DNA from: HXMU1420-13 sp963691715
GTDB lineage: Bacteria > Bacteroidota > Rhodothermia > Balneolales > Balneolaceae
Length of the DNA: 64,000 nt
Direction: 5' to 3'
Assembly (NCBI GenBank): GCA_963691715.1
Contig: OY829281.1
Coordinates: 868,001-932,000 of the forward strand
Shown here: positions 41,763 to 51,143 of the stretch, in pieces
Numbering within the stretch: the first letter of the stretch is position 1
How the letters are laid out: each line of letters opens with the position of its first letter
The notes under the pieces: model-generated
The model's input: the letters and a program-made list of their open reading frames with translations, nothing else
The model's database searches: none
What the model was told of the DNA's origin: nothing
Position numbers and translations under genes: made by a program

Positions 41763-42428
41763 TTATTTCGAATTTAATGTGAAGTTTATAGGCATGCTAT
41801 AACTCACATTTACTGGCCTTCCACGTTGATAACCAGGTTGAAACTTAGCAGTCTCTAAAGCTTTTAATGCTGCTTCATCACATCCACCACCAATTCCTCT
41901 TATAATTTTTGGATCTGAGATATCACCTTCGCTAGTAACAACAAACTGGATTACTACCCTACCCTCAATACCTGCATTTCTAGCTAATTCTGGATATTTA
42001 ATTCGTTGTTGAACACTGGCTAAACCACCGATAAGTATAGGAGGTTGTTCTACAACAATAAAAATTTCTTCTTCATCATTATTTGCTTGTGGTGGCGGTG
42101 GTGGCAAGTTAATTGGTCCATCAAGTTCAAAATCCAAATCTAAATCAACAATATCATCATCCAATATTTCATCATTAGGAACTTCAATAGGAACTGGAGG
42201 TCGAGGTGGTGAAGGTGGTATTGTGATTTGTTTTGTTTGAGCAACTTCTTCTACAAATACTTCTTCTTGCATTTCTATAATTAAAGGCTTTGAAGGATCT
42301 GAGCTAATAGAAATATTAAATAAAATCAAAAATATAGATAAGCTACCTATGTATCCAATTTGTAATCGCAAACCATAATTCTTTTTATAATCATTAATTC
42401 TTTTAATTCTTGTTACTGGTTCTCTCAT
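41763..42428 (-). CDS. tonB: TonB energy transducer
   Basis: 221 residues: a cytoplasmic N-terminus, one membrane helix (about 23-41), a proline- and acid-rich periplasmic spacer (PPSPPRPPVP, PPPPPQ), and the C-terminal TonB domain (YPELARNAGIEGRVVIQFVV, then DEAALKALETAKFQPGYQRG and a final NFTL). It transmits proton-motive force to outer-membrane receptors. The form is the short single-domain type common in Bacteroidota and Balneolota. No ExbB/ExbD gene is adjacent. Confidence 0.92.
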   Translation of the reverse strand: MREPVTRIKRINDYKKNYGLRLQIGYIGSLSIFLILFNISISSDPSKPLIIEMQEEVFVEEVAQTKQITIPPSPPRPPVPIEVPNDEILDDDIVDLDLDFELDGPINLPPPPPQANNDEEEIFIVVEQPPILIGGLASVQQRIKYPELARNAGIEGRVVIQFVVTSEGDISDPKIIRGIGGGCDEAALKALETAKFQPGYQRGRPVNVSYSMPINFTLNSK

Positions 42429-42518
42429 TTTTACTCCGCATAGTTATTTGTTACTATGTCTTATCCGAAACAAAGATGAGTTTGTTACATCAAGAATGTG
42501 AAATAATTGTTAACTATT

Positions 42519-43376
42519 TTAGGGGGATAAAATAGTTATAGCATTTTTGATAACAGAAAATTTAAAAAGTGACTCAGGCTGCAGGACTTCACCATCAGAA
42601 TGTGAAATAATTAAAGTATCGACTTTAATTGAAGCATTTTGAAAGGAAATACTCTTAAACTCTTTAGAATCTAACATATTATTTATGTATAGGTTAAATA
42701 ATTGTTTTGTTAATGCTCTTTTATTCTTTGATAAACTTATCAGCATTTCAAGTTTTCCATCAGAAGGATCTGATTGTGGTGAAATAAAAAAAGAACCTCC
42801 CTCCCATTTACCATTACATATCACAACCATATAACTAGAAAATATTTCTGTGCGAATATCATCTATTAATATTTCAAATGTGCGTTTTTCTAATTTATTT
42901 AATGCCTTAATAGATCCAACTAAATATTTTAATTTGCCAATTGGAAGATTAATTTTTGTGGTGATTTCATTTGCCATACCATCGAATCCAATACCAAATG
43001 TATTGATACAATATGAGTCATCATTTACTTTTATAAGATCATATTTCTTTATTTTTTTGGCCTTAATAATCGATAAATAATTCGAAATTGATAAATTTAA
43101 ACCGAAATTTTTTGAAAAATCATTACCAGTCCCTAAGGGTAATAGACCAATAATTTTATTTTTTTCGAATAGTTCACTAGCTATTAATTGAAGAGTACCA
43201 TCTCCTCCACAAGCAACAAATACATCAAAATTGTCGATATTATTATTTATAAAATACTTTGCCTCTTCTTTCGAATATGTTTCTTTACATTCGAAGTAAT
43301 CACAAATTTCTTCGATTAAAGGCTGTATACTAGCAAATAACTTTTGGACTGTTTTTTGTTTTTTTGAACAGTTCAA
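42519..43376 (-). CDS. diacylglycerol/lipid kinase family protein (YegS/DgkB-like), start uncertain
   Basis: 285 residues carrying the lipid-kinase catalytic motifs GGDGT (about residue 57) and PLGTGNDFSKNF, with the C-terminal HSDGE strand region. Such enzymes phosphorylate diacylglycerol or related lipids at the inner membrane. The listed start is a TTG at 43374-43376. The reading frame continues 17 codons further upstream to a TAA and encodes CFILN just before it, which matches the FIxNPxSG opening of the family; no ATG, GTG or TTG lies there. The real start may be a rare codon, or the gene may have lost its first residues. Confidence 0.83.
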   Translation of the reverse strand: MNCSKKQKTVQKLFASIQPLIEEICDYFECKETYSKEEAKYFINNNIDNFDVFVACGGDGTLQLIASELFEKNKIIGLLPLGTGNDFSKNFGLNLSISNYLSIIKAKKIKKYDLIKVNDDSYCINTFGIGFDGMANEITTKINLPIGKLKYLVGSIKALNKLEKRTFEILIDDIRTEIFSSYMVVICNGKWEGGSFFISPQSDPSDGKLEMLISLSKNKRALTKQLFNLYINNMLDSKEFKSISFQNASIKVDTLIISHSDGEVLQPESLFKFSVIKNAITILSP

Positions 43377-43407
43377 AATAAAACAGTATCGATATGGGAG
43401 ATTCTGG

Positions 43408-43755
43408 TTAATCGAAATGTTTAATTCTTACTTTAAATAATCCACTTTTTAATTTTTTTAAAGTAATTCGATCTATAATGGCATCTATGGTAAATTTACC
43501 TTGGATAGAATAGTATTGAATATCATCAGTTTCAATTTTTTTTATCGGCTCATGTATCCGTAGTGGATCAATTACCAGTAATAATAATTGATTGGAATGG
43601 CTATGATATTCATTGGCAAATTTTTCAGCAAACTTACCTTCAAAACAAGTTATATATCCTTTTTCTGATAATTCTTGAGGTGTGAAATAGCCTGATTCTG
43701 TATAGCTTTTCCAGTTTTCTTTATTAATGCATGTAAATAATAGATCGTATTCCAA
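43408..43755 (-). CDS. DUF952-like protein
   Basis: 115-residue soluble protein matching the DUF952 pattern: an N-terminal aromatic strand followed by a Trp helix (NKENWKSYTESGYF), KGYITCFEGK, LLLLVIDPLRIHEPIK, and a terminal FTIDAIIDRITL. DUF952 proteins adopt a fold related to ADP-ribosyl transfer enzymes, but their function is not known. The start is a TTG at 43753-43755; a TAA three codons earlier rules out an ATG start. Its stop overlaps the possible N-terminal extension of the lipid kinase frame. It lies immediately beside an IS insertion. Confidence 0.65.
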   Translation of the reverse strand: MEYDLLFTCINKENWKSYTESGYFTPQELSEKGYITCFEGKFAEKFANEYHSHSNQLLLLVIDPLRIHEPIKKIETDDIQYYSIQGKFTIDAIIDRITLKKLKSGLFKVRIKHFD

Positions 43756-43784
43756 AATTTAAACTTACTAGGATGATTTGATTA

Positions 43785-43791
43785 TATAGAA
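43785..43791. repeat. left copy of 7-bp target duplication
   Basis: TATAGAA immediately left of the insertion sequence, identical to 44537-44543 on the right. Confidence 0.7.
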
Positions 43792-44536
43792 GGGTCTTAT
43801 GAAGTATAGCATGTTATGATGAGTTGTAACATATTGCTATTCAATGAGAAACAAATATTATAAGCGTTCTAAAATTTCTGAAGCACATTTCCGACACATA
43901 ATTAAATGTTTTGCCCTAGATTTAACAGCGACTGAAACCTCGGAGTTGAGTTCGGTTTCTCTGCGTTCGGTAACGGTTATTTTTGATAAACTCCGCAAAA
44001 AGATCGCCTATTGGTGCGTACAAGAAACTCCTTTTGATGGAATAATAGAAGTCGATGAATCCTATTTTGGGCCTCGACGCATTCCAGGTAAACGCGGACG
44101 TGGGGCTTCGGGTAAAACCATTGTATTTGGTGTGTTTAAACGCCAAGGAAAGGTATACACAGAGATAGTGCCTGATGCACGTAAAAAGACCTTACAAGCT
44201 ATTATACGAGGGAAAGTAGCCCTAGAAAGTGTGATTCATTCTGATGGCTGGAGGGGCTATAATGGTCTGGTGGATGTAGGCTATGACAAACATTACCGGG
44301 TGCATCATGGCCAAGATGAGTTTGTCCGGGGAACTTCCCACATTAATGGGATCGAGTCTTTTTGGAGCTTCGCAAAACGAAGGCTAGCTCAGTTTAATGG
44401 AATTCCAACACGTTCATTTTATCTGCACCTAAAAGAAACAGAATTTAGATTTAATCACCGAAATGATAACTTATATCATACCATGCTTAAAAGGCTCAGA
44501 AAAGACCCGCTCTGACTCCTTTACTTCATAAGACCC
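43792..44536. mobile_element. IS1595-family insertion sequence, apparently intact
   Basis: 745 bases bounded by perfect 15-base inverted repeats GGGTCTTATGAAGTA (43792-43806) and its complement (44522-44536), flanked by a 7-base direct repeat TATAGAA. It carries one uninterrupted transposase gene of the ISXO2-like class. Composition is visibly richer in G+C than the flanks, as expected for a recently arrived element. Family members usually make 8-base duplications; here seven bases match. It sits in the gap between the DUF952 and rimK genes and breaks neither. Confidence 0.9.
43844..44515 (+). CDS. IS1595-family transposase (ISXO2-like DDE type)
   Basis: 223-residue transposase. Catalytic residues are visible as Asp71 in EVDESYFG, Asp134 in IHSDGWRGY and the third position in HINGIESFW (Asn168 to Glu171), which matches the DDN/E variation known in this family. 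A helix-turn-helix-like N-terminus (TATETSELSSVSLRSV) would bind the ends. No frameshift or stop. It starts 38 bases inside the left inverted repeat. It is shorter than many IS1595 transposases because the N-terminal zinc-ribbon region is absent. Confidence 0.93.
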   Translation: MRNKYYKRSKISEAHFRHIIKCFALDLTATETSELSSVSLRSVTVIFDKLRKKIAYWCVQETPFDGIIEVDESYFGPRRIPGKRGRGASGKTIVFGVFKRQGKVYTEIVPDARKKTLQAIIRGKVALESVIHSDGWRGYNGLVDVGYDKHYRVHHGQDEFVRGTSHINGIESFWSFAKRRLAQFNGIPTRSFYLHLKETEFRFNHRNDNLYHTMLKRLRKDPL

Positions 44537-44543
44537 TATAGAA
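44537..44543. repeat. right copy of 7-bp target duplication
   Basis: TATAGAA immediately right of the insertion sequence, identical to 43785-43791. Confidence 0.7.
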
Positions 44544-44565
44544 TTTAACATATTAAGATACGTAT

Positions 44566-45495
44566 TTACGCATTACTTTTAATCTTTCGTCTTTTGGATG
44601 GTTTTATTATTCTTTCTTCAGTTTTTTTAACTACATAATTAATAATAGCTCCTGCAATGTCTTTATTGGTTGTATTTTCGATACCTTGAAGACCTGGTGA
44701 AGAATTAACCTCAAGAATTAAAGGTCCACGATTTGATTGTAATAAATCTACACCTGCAATTGGTAAATCCATAGCTCTTGCAGCAGTCAATGCCGCTTCT
44801 CGTTCTTTTTTTGTTAATTTTATAAGGCTACCATTCCCCCCTTGATGAAGATTTGATCTAAATTCACCATCTTTACCTTGTCTCTTCATCGCACCCACAA
44901 CTTTACCGTCAACTATAAATGCTCGTATATCAGCTCCTTTAGATTCAGATATATATTCTTGAACAATAACTCTTGCCTTCATACTATGAAATGCCTCAAT
45001 CATTGATTGTGCAGCTTTTTTTGTGGGGGCAAGAACAACTCCATATCCCTGTGTTCCTTCTAACAATTTTACAATTAATGGAGCTCCCCCAACAGAGTCA
45101 ATTAACTTGTTTACTTCTTTGGAATAATTTGTAAAAACAGTTTTAGGTAGACCAACACCAGAACTTGCAAGTATTTGAAGGCTTCTTAATTTATCTCTTG
45201 ACCGAACAAGTGCCTGTGAATGTACGGCTGTAAATTTGCCCATCATTTCAAATTGTCTAACAACTGCGGTACCATAAAAGGTTACTGATGCTCCAATTCG
45301 TGGTATAACTGCGTCTATATAATCTAATTTTTCTTTATTGTAATATATAGTCGGAAGATCTTGCTCCATTACAATATCACATTTTAAATGATCAATCACT
45401 TTAGGAATGTGCCCTGCCTGTTCTATAGCTTCAATTAATCTTTTAGTTGAATATAAAGCTGCATTTCTTGATAAAATTCCAATTGTAAGTTGCAC
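44566..45495 (-). CDS. rimK: RimK-type alpha-L-glutamate ligase
   Basis: 309-residue ATP-grasp enzyme that adds glutamate to a protein C-terminus, classically ribosomal protein S6. It has the N-terminal ILSRNAALYSTKRL typical of RimK, the ATP-grasp lid KLLEGTQGYGV, VQEYISESKGADIRAFIV, and the metal-binding LILEVNSSPGLQGIE. A basic tail (KPSKRRKIKS) extends the C-terminus. The gene starts directly after the stop of the RimB-type protease gene, so modification and trimming are encoded together. Confidence 0.92.
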   Translation of the reverse strand: MQLTIGILSRNAALYSTKRLIEAIEQAGHIPKVIDHLKCDIVMEQDLPTIYYNKEKLDYIDAVIPRIGASVTFYGTAVVRQFEMMGKFTAVHSQALVRSRDKLRSLQILASSGVGLPKTVFTNYSKEVNKLIDSVGGAPLIVKLLEGTQGYGVVLAPTKKAAQSMIEAFHSMKARVIVQEYISESKGADIRAFIVDGKVVGAMKRQGKDGEFRSNLHQGGNGSLIKLTKKEREAALTAARAMDLPIAGVDLLQSNRGPLILEVNSSPGLQGIENTTNKDIAGAIINYVVKKTEERIIKPSKRRKIKSNA

Positions 45496-45496
45496 G

Positions 45497-45943
45497 CTAA
45501 GATCCTTTATTATTTAACGATAAGTATTTTTTTGACACATCCACTATAAATCGATCGTTCAAGAATTTCCTACCTAATAAAATGGGATAATTCATTTCAG
45601 ATCTATCACTTAATGATAAATCTATAGTATAAGATTTTCCAAATATTTGAATATTTGTTTGAACGAAAAATCGCAAGGTTGATCGTCCATTTGAACTCTT
45701 TACTTTTCTTTTATCCAATAATCGAAGTTCAATTATTTCATTATTGTAAGAAGGATGCTCCGGATCTAGTAAATTAAACTGAACATGAGAGACGCCGCTT
45801 TTTTTTATCTCCTGAATATTTTGGCAATGAATACTTGAAGTATATGCACCAGTATCAATTTTTGCCTCTATGTCTTTCATATTCCATAGCGGAAAATTAA
45901 CCCGTTCAATCCTACCTATTAAAGTCATTAATCTAGTTTCCAT
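45497..45943 (-). CDS. RimB-like retropepsin-fold protease
   Basis: About 148 residues of the RimK-associated aspartic-type protease family (previously called ATP-dependent zinc protease). It shows LIGRIERVNFP, the active-site KIDTGAYTSS (Asp-Thr-Gly-Ala) and PILLGRKFL. Such proteins trim or process the glutamate tails added by RimK. I use ATG 45943; an ATG 15 bases further in would give the shortest family-like form, and a TTG at 45973 a longer one. Immediately followed by rimK. Confidence 0.82.
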   Translation of the reverse strand: METRLMTLIGRIERVNFPLWNMKDIEAKIDTGAYTSSIHCQNIQEIKKSGVSHVQFNLLDPEHPSYNNEIIELRLLDKRKVKSSNGRSTLRFFVQTNIQIFGKSYTIDLSLSDRSEMNYPILLGRKFLNDRFIVDVSKKYLSLNNKGS

Positions 45944-46016
45944 ATTTAAATGATAAGCGAATTCTTTATTCAATGCACTATGTATCGTGAGATTTTATAT
46001 TTTGGTAATTTTAGTT

Positions 46017-47096
46017 ATGAAGTATCCTATTCTATTTTTAAATAAAGCCAAAACATTAAATAACATTAAAATAATGTCCGATAAGGCAAACAATTTAAAT
46101 TTAGCATTTCGACCGCATTTTAAAACACATCAAAGTTATGAAATTGGTAGTTGGTTTCATGATTATGGGGTTACTGGTATAACTGTCTCTTCTATTTCGA
46201 TGGCAGAATATTTTGCACATCAAGGATGGAAAGATATTACTATCGCATTTCCAGTTAATATTTTGGATATAAACAGGATTATTGAATTAGCACAATTAAT
46301 TCGCTTTCGGTTAATTATTAATTCAATTGAGGTAGCTACTTTTTTGGATAAACATCTGAGTTCTAATATAGCTGTATATATAGAGGTCGATCCTGATTAT
46401 GGGCGAAGTGGTATAAATATTTACAACAATTCCTTAATAGAATCTCTTACTTGTTTTATTGATTATTCAAAAAACCTTTCTTTTGAGGGATTTTATGCTC
46501 ATGCTGGTCACACTTACAAAGCTACAAACAACTCTCAAGTAGAAGCATTAGCAAACCCTCTACTCAAAATTTTAACTAACCTAAAAAGTAATTATGGAGG
46601 GAAATTATGCTGGGGTGATACCCCTTCATGTTCAATTTTGAATAAATTTGAGGAGATTGACGAGCTAAGTCCTGGTAATTTTATTTTCTACGATTGGATG
46701 CAGTATAGGATTGGAACATGTAATATATCAGATATTTCAGTAGTAATGAAATGTCCTGTAGTAGCTAAATTTGATGATCGTTTAGAATTGTTAATACATG
46801 GAGGAGCGGTACATTTTTCAAAAGAGTATGTTATGCATGAGACAGGGAAACCTAATTATGGTCAAGTTATTAATCCATTAGATTCAACAGATACATCAAA
46901 TTTTATACGATCGTTATCACAAGAACATGGAATTGTTGAATGTACGAACGATTTTTTTAACAGAATTTCAATTGGAGATATCATTGATATCTATCCTATC
47001 CATTCATGTTTAACTGCTAATTTAATGAAAGCTTATGTTACTGAAACAGGAGAAAAAATTAGTCATTTCGGATCTGGCGCTCCATTTACTGGTTAA
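46017..47096 (+). CDS. PLP enzyme of the D-threonine aldolase / D-serine dehydratase fold
   Basis: About 359 residues with the alanine-racemase-type N-terminal barrel of fold type III. The PLP lysine sits in RPHFKTHQS. Substrate and PLP loops include EVDPDYGRSGI and GHTYKATN, and the C-terminal PIHSCLTANL provides the His-x-Cys metal site of D-serine dehydratases and D-threonine aldolases. Either activity is possible, and some homologues act on other D-amino acids. I prefer ATG 46017; an upstream GTG would add ten hydrophobic residues. Divergent from the RimB gene, overlapping the convergent DUF5686 gene by four bases. Confidence 0.8.
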   Translation: MKYPILFLNKAKTLNNIKIMSDKANNLNLAFRPHFKTHQSYEIGSWFHDYGVTGITVSSISMAEYFAHQGWKDITIAFPVNILDINRIIELAQLIRFRLIINSIEVATFLDKHLSSNIAVYIEVDPDYGRSGINIYNNSLIESLTCFIDYSKNLSFEGFYAHAGHTYKATNNSQVEALANPLLKILTNLKSNYGGKLCWGDTPSCSILNKFEEIDELSPGNFIFYDWMQYRIGTCNISDISVVMKCPVVAKFDDRLELLIHGGAVHFSKEYVMHETGKPNYGQVINPLDSTDTSNFIRSLSQEHGIVECTNDFFNRISIGDIIDIYPIHSCLTANLMKAYVTETGEKISHFGSGAPFTG

Positions 47097-49510
47097 AATA
47101 AAATTTGAAATCCGAAGGCATTACCAAAATCACCGGAAATTCTTAGACTATATTCTGCATAAAGAAATCCAAAAATTTTGAAAGCTGCTATTCCTAATTC
47201 TGCTTGTGTTTGTGACTTCGAATAAGGAAAAAGAGGAATTAAGTCAGATTTATCGTCAACGGTACCGATTGTAACAAAAGTTGCTAAATGAATTCCACTT
47301 TTTTGTATAAAAGAGAATGGTGCTTTCCTAGTTATTGAGCTACCAAATTTGTACTTAATTTTTAAAATCGAAACCCTATTACCTATTGGATCCTTAAATG
47401 AAACGGTATTAAAGGGGCGCTCCCGAACATAATCATCTAAAACAAAGCCATTATAACTAAAGAGACGTTGTGATGGAGTTCCTGAACTTGAGGCTGCAAC
47501 AATTAAATCGGTTTGAATAAAATGTGAACTAAATATTGGCATATTCACTTTAACTCCTACTCTATATCTATTGTATTCAAAATTACTTCCCCAACTAGAT
47601 ATTCCTTTTTCTAATTTAGCATCAAATAACCAACCTAAATCTCTTATATTATAATCTCTTAAAAATTGAGTACGAAGGTATTTCCTAGTATCATGATGCA
47701 CATGGATAGAAATACCGGTGAGATTTCCTTCATCAATAGGATTATTAGGGTATAATTCTGATGATCTAATATCATTAAATATTGTGTAATGAGTATTTGT
47801 ACTTACCGAATAATGATTTTCATTGAGATACAAAACCCGCAAAAATGATTCAATATCGAATCGAAATCGTAGTCCTAATTGTAATCCTTCACGTTTGAAA
47901 TAATCGTTAATAGGACTACCATTAATTAAAGCAGACATGCTATGACGAAATTCATAAAAATCTAGTGGAGTGCGATTATATTCATAGTCCTGATATTGTT
48001 GTACTATATCTCTCTGAAACGCTAAATCAGGAGCAAGATTAAAAGTTTTGTAAAAATGAAAACCACTTAGTTTATACGTCCATTCTTTGTTTCCAAAACC
48101 ATATCCAATATTCCCTCTATATTGAAAATTATTATTGATAGGAGTTCTTAAGCCAAGTCCAAAAGTATGGCCCTCTACCCTATTATAGTGATATAAGTCG
48201 CTTATATTTGTTAGATAGAATTGTTCTAGTTGGTAAGGTAAACGAAAGAAACTACTCATCATACTCATTCCTAACTTAAGAGTAGTATTTTTTTCATTAT
48301 ATAATTTCGCTTCCTCTAATAATGAAAGGTTATCATTAGCTGATTCAATACTAAGACTATCCCAAAAATTAACATTTTTATTATTTGATTCAGCATCAAA
48401 AACTAATGTATTTAAAGATAAATCTGCTGTATTTACATCGGTGTTAATTTTATGATTAGACCAAGACCATTCATCGATATAAGTAATAGTAGATTTTGAA
48501 GTTATAAATGTAAGATCTGCAGAAAGTTTTGTATTATCGGGCAGCCAGTAGTTACCAATATTTATATAGGTTTGTTTATAATTTAAATTTGAAATACTAA
48601 ATAAACCCGTATTTGTAGAACTGTAGTCATTAAGTGCTACATCGATACCTAGTATAGTGGATGTAATTTCATTGATCCAGACACTCCCTTTAAATAAAGG
48701 TCGATTATTTTGTTTAGGAGAAAAAGTAATTACACGAGTTCCTTCAGGCCAATCATCCCCAGCTTCATCATCATCAATAAAATAAAATTTTCCGGCTCGT
48801 TTAGATATTGGGCCAATAACTGTTATATCTTCAGAAAGTATACTTAATGGAATTAACTCCTGATTTAGATTTAAAGGTGGGCCACCTGTCGAAAAAAAAT
48901 CATATTCACTAAAAAAATTTTTACTTGCTCTATGTGCAGATATTGATTCTGAAAATCGTTCAGGAGAGATGATATGACTCACTCTTGAAACTCTTTCTGA
49001 AAATGCTAAAGGTGTTAACTCATTTTCTTCTTTTATTTTTTCCTTTCCTAAAATTGCAAGTTTGTATAAATCAGCAGTATAAGACTGTAAGTTTCTATTA
49101 TTCTTATCTCGGAATACAGCAAGTTGTTGTACCATTCTCACCGATTTATCTGCACTAACAACTATTTCATCTAATAATAATTGGTCCTCTTTTAAATGAA
49201 TCTCTAAATTTAAGAACTCATTAGCGTTAATTTTGATTTGCAGTAGTGTATCATTGTAAGCGAGAGATGAAAACTGTATAGTATGTATTCCAGGTTGCAG
49301 ATTTAATTCAAATTGACCTTGATCATCACTGTTTGTCCCTATGGTTGTTCCTACTTTAATAATGTTAACAAACGGTATTGACTCTTGAGAATTAACATCT
49401 TTAACAACCCCTTTTATACCAGAATCTTGAGCATTCAATGTGGATACACATAAAACAAAAATTAAAGCTTGAATAATGTAAATAAATATAGAAATTTTGA
49501 AAAAATTCAC
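47093..49510 (-). CDS. DUF5686-type outer-membrane protein with carboxypeptidase-like domain
   Basis: 805 residues: a signal peptide (ending near residue 27, STLNA), a carboxypeptidase-regulatory-like Ig domain (GVVKDVNSQESIPFVNII, VGTTIGTNSDDQGQFEL), an extended middle part, and a C-terminal half rich in alternating hydrophobic/aromatic strands that should form a beta-barrel ending in Phe (NAFGFQILF). This matches the DUF5686 proteins of Bacteroidota, relatives of TonB-dependent receptors without a plug domain. Function unknown; an outer-membrane role is likely. Confidence 0.82.
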   Translation of the reverse strand: MNFFKISIFIYIIQALIFVLCVSTLNAQDSGIKGVVKDVNSQESIPFVNIIKVGTTIGTNSDDQGQFELNLQPGIHTIQFSSLAYNDTLLQIKINANEFLNLEIHLKEDQLLLDEIVVSADKSVRMVQQLAVFRDKNNRNLQSYTADLYKLAILGKEKIKEENELTPLAFSERVSRVSHIISPERFSESISAHRASKNFFSEYDFFSTGGPPLNLNQELIPLSILSEDITVIGPISKRAGKFYFIDDDEAGDDWPEGTRVITFSPKQNNRPLFKGSVWINEITSTILGIDVALNDYSSTNTGLFSISNLNYKQTYINIGNYWLPDNTKLSADLTFITSKSTITYIDEWSWSNHKINTDVNTADLSLNTLVFDAESNNKNVNFWDSLSIESANDNLSLLEEAKLYNEKNTTLKLGMSMMSSFFRLPYQLEQFYLTNISDLYHYNRVEGHTFGLGLRTPINNNFQYRGNIGYGFGNKEWTYKLSGFHFYKTFNLAPDLAFQRDIVQQYQDYEYNRTPLDFYEFRHSMSALINGSPINDYFKREGLQLGLRFRFDIESFLRVLYLNENHYSVSTNTHYTIFNDIRSSELYPNNPIDEGNLTGISIHVHHDTRKYLRTQFLRDYNIRDLGWLFDAKLEKGISSWGSNFEYNRYRVGVKVNMPIFSSHFIQTDLIVAASSSGTPSQRLFSYNGFVLDDYVRERPFNTVSFKDPIGNRVSILKIKYKFGSSITRKAPFSFIQKSGIHLATFVTIGTVDDKSDLIPLFPYSKSQTQAELGIAAFKIFGFLYAEYSLRISGDFGNAFGFQILF

Positions 49511-49533
49511 TAAGTATTAACTAACGGTAAAAT

Positions 49534-50547
49534 TTATTGTACCGATGGCTCCAAAATAGAAATTGTTCGGTTGTCTGCATTAATAGATGCTTGTATCCCT
49601 ACCGGAATTGTCAAATTTTGTTCCTCATGACTTATCATCGCCCCATAAAATGCTGGAATATCTAAAGGTTTAATATAATGATCTAAGACTTCGTTAAGTG
49701 ATAAACTATAAGTCGACATTTCACAATCGGTACATTTACCAAATACAAAACCATGTAGTTTGCTAAGTATTCCATTTAATGCAAGTTGCGATAACATACG
49801 ATCAACTCTATAAACATCTTCTCCAATGTCTTCTAAAAAAAGTATGGCTCCATCAAATGGAGGTAAATAATGTGAACCTAACAATGAGGTTAATACTGTT
49901 AAATTCCCACCTAATAATTTACCTTTAGAACTTCCAGAACATATTGTAAACTGATTTTCATCACCTTCGGGTATATAATAAGTTGGACTTTTTGCATGGT
50001 GTAAAATTGAATTCCAAGAATCTAATGTAAATGAATTCCAATCTGACTTTCCTACAGGTCCGTGAAAAGTAATTAACCCTGTTTTTTCGTAAATAGCTAA
50101 GTGTAAACTTGTAATATCACTGAAGCCAATAAATGGTTTTGGATTTTCCTTTATGATATCAAAATTAATCAAATCTAAAATTCGATTACTTCCGTAACCT
50201 CCTCGCACACATATAATACCGTCGATCATATCATTCATGAACATATCATGTAGATCTGATACTCGATCCTCATCTTTCCCTGCTAAATATCCATTTCGAT
50301 CGTTTACATGATTTCCAAGTACTATATTGTATCCCAATGTATTTAAGGAATCAATCATAGAATTAAAAATATTAGCCCCATAAATTGGACTTGCTGGAGC
50401 AATTAATCCAATGGTAGCATTTTTTGGAAGTTTTTTTGGTTTAATTATAGAGCTCTGAACATTAAACTCTTTATTTTCTTTACCAAAAATAAGAGAGCTT
50501 ACCCCCATCAAAGAAGTCGTTAAAAATGATTTTCGTGAAAAAGTCAT
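49534..50547 (-). CDS. S66-family LD-carboxypeptidase
   Basis: 337-residue serine peptidase of the LdcA/MccF family, which trims the terminal D-alanine from muropeptide tetrapeptides. The nucleophile lies in RGGYGSNR (Ser120), the catalytic Glu in ILFLEDIGE and the His in ISHEEQNL. The N-terminus (TFSRKSFLTTSLMGVSSLIF) resembles a signal or anchor sequence, unusual because E. coli LdcA is cytoplasmic. It may work in the periplasm or at the membrane. MccF-type immunity hydrolases share the same motifs. Confidence 0.88.
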   Translation of the reverse strand: MTFSRKSFLTTSLMGVSSLIFGKENKEFNVQSSIIKPKKLPKNATIGLIAPASPIYGANIFNSMIDSLNTLGYNIVLGNHVNDRNGYLAGKDEDRVSDLHDMFMNDMIDGIICVRGGYGSNRILDLINFDIIKENPKPFIGFSDITSLHLAIYEKTGLITFHGPVGKSDWNSFTLDSWNSILHHAKSPTYYIPEGDENQFTICSGSSKGKLLGGNLTVLTSLLGSHYLPPFDGAILFLEDIGEDVYRVDRMLSQLALNGILSKLHGFVFGKCTDCEMSTYSLSLNEVLDHYIKPLDIPAFYGAMISHEEQNLTIPVGIQASINADNRTISILEPSVQ

Positions 50548-50558
50548 ACAAATAAGTA

Positions 50559-51143
50559 TTAATTATACAAATGATGAGTTTTAATATAATTCTCAACATC
50601 AGTTTGTACTAATCCTTTTATAGATTTATTACTCTTTAATGACATTTTGATATTAGTCGAAGAAATATCCAAAGGGTGATGATCGATCAAGGTAGTTTTG
50701 TCTAAAAATGTTTGATCAATAGAGGTAATTTCAAAACCTGGTCTTTTTGCAACTAATAAGTCAACATAATTGAGAATTAGTTTGGGGTGTTTCCATTTAT
50801 GTAAATTTGTAAGACTATCACTACCCATACAATAAAGAAAAGAGGTATTTTGATTTTTTCTAACTAAATACTCGACGGTTTGATAAGTAAATGAGGGCTT
50901 AGGTAATTCAATTTCAATATCTAATATTTCAATGTTTTTAAAGCTAGCAAAAGCTAACTGAAGCATCGATTTTCGATGTGAAAAATCTGTGATATTACTA
51001 TGTTCTTTGTGCGGAGGATCGGGGGTTAAAAGAATCCAAATTAAGTCTATATGACCGGAATTTAGAAAAGATCGAACCAGGGAAATATGCCCCTTGTGAA
51101 CTGGATCGAAGGTTCCTCCATACAATCCAATTCTCCTTTGCAT
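50559..51143 (-). CDS. nadD: nicotinate-nucleotide adenylyltransferase
   Basis: 194 residues. Transfers AMP to nicotinate mononucleotide in NAD synthesis. It has the nucleotidyltransferase opening GLYGGTFDPVHKGH with the HxGH motif, LTPDPPHKEH, and the C-terminal ISSTNIKMSL matching the ISSTxIR signature. Length typical. Overlaps the bamD gene by one base (TAATG). Confidence 0.93.
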   Translation of the reverse strand: MQRRIGLYGGTFDPVHKGHISLVRSFLNSGHIDLIWILLTPDPPHKEHSNITDFSHRKSMLQLAFASFKNIEILDIEIELPKPSFTYQTVEYLVRKNQNTSFLYCMGSDSLTNLHKWKHPKLILNYVDLLVAKRPGFEITSIDQTFLDKTTLIDHHPLDISSTNIKMSLKSNKSIKGLVQTDVENYIKTHHLYN

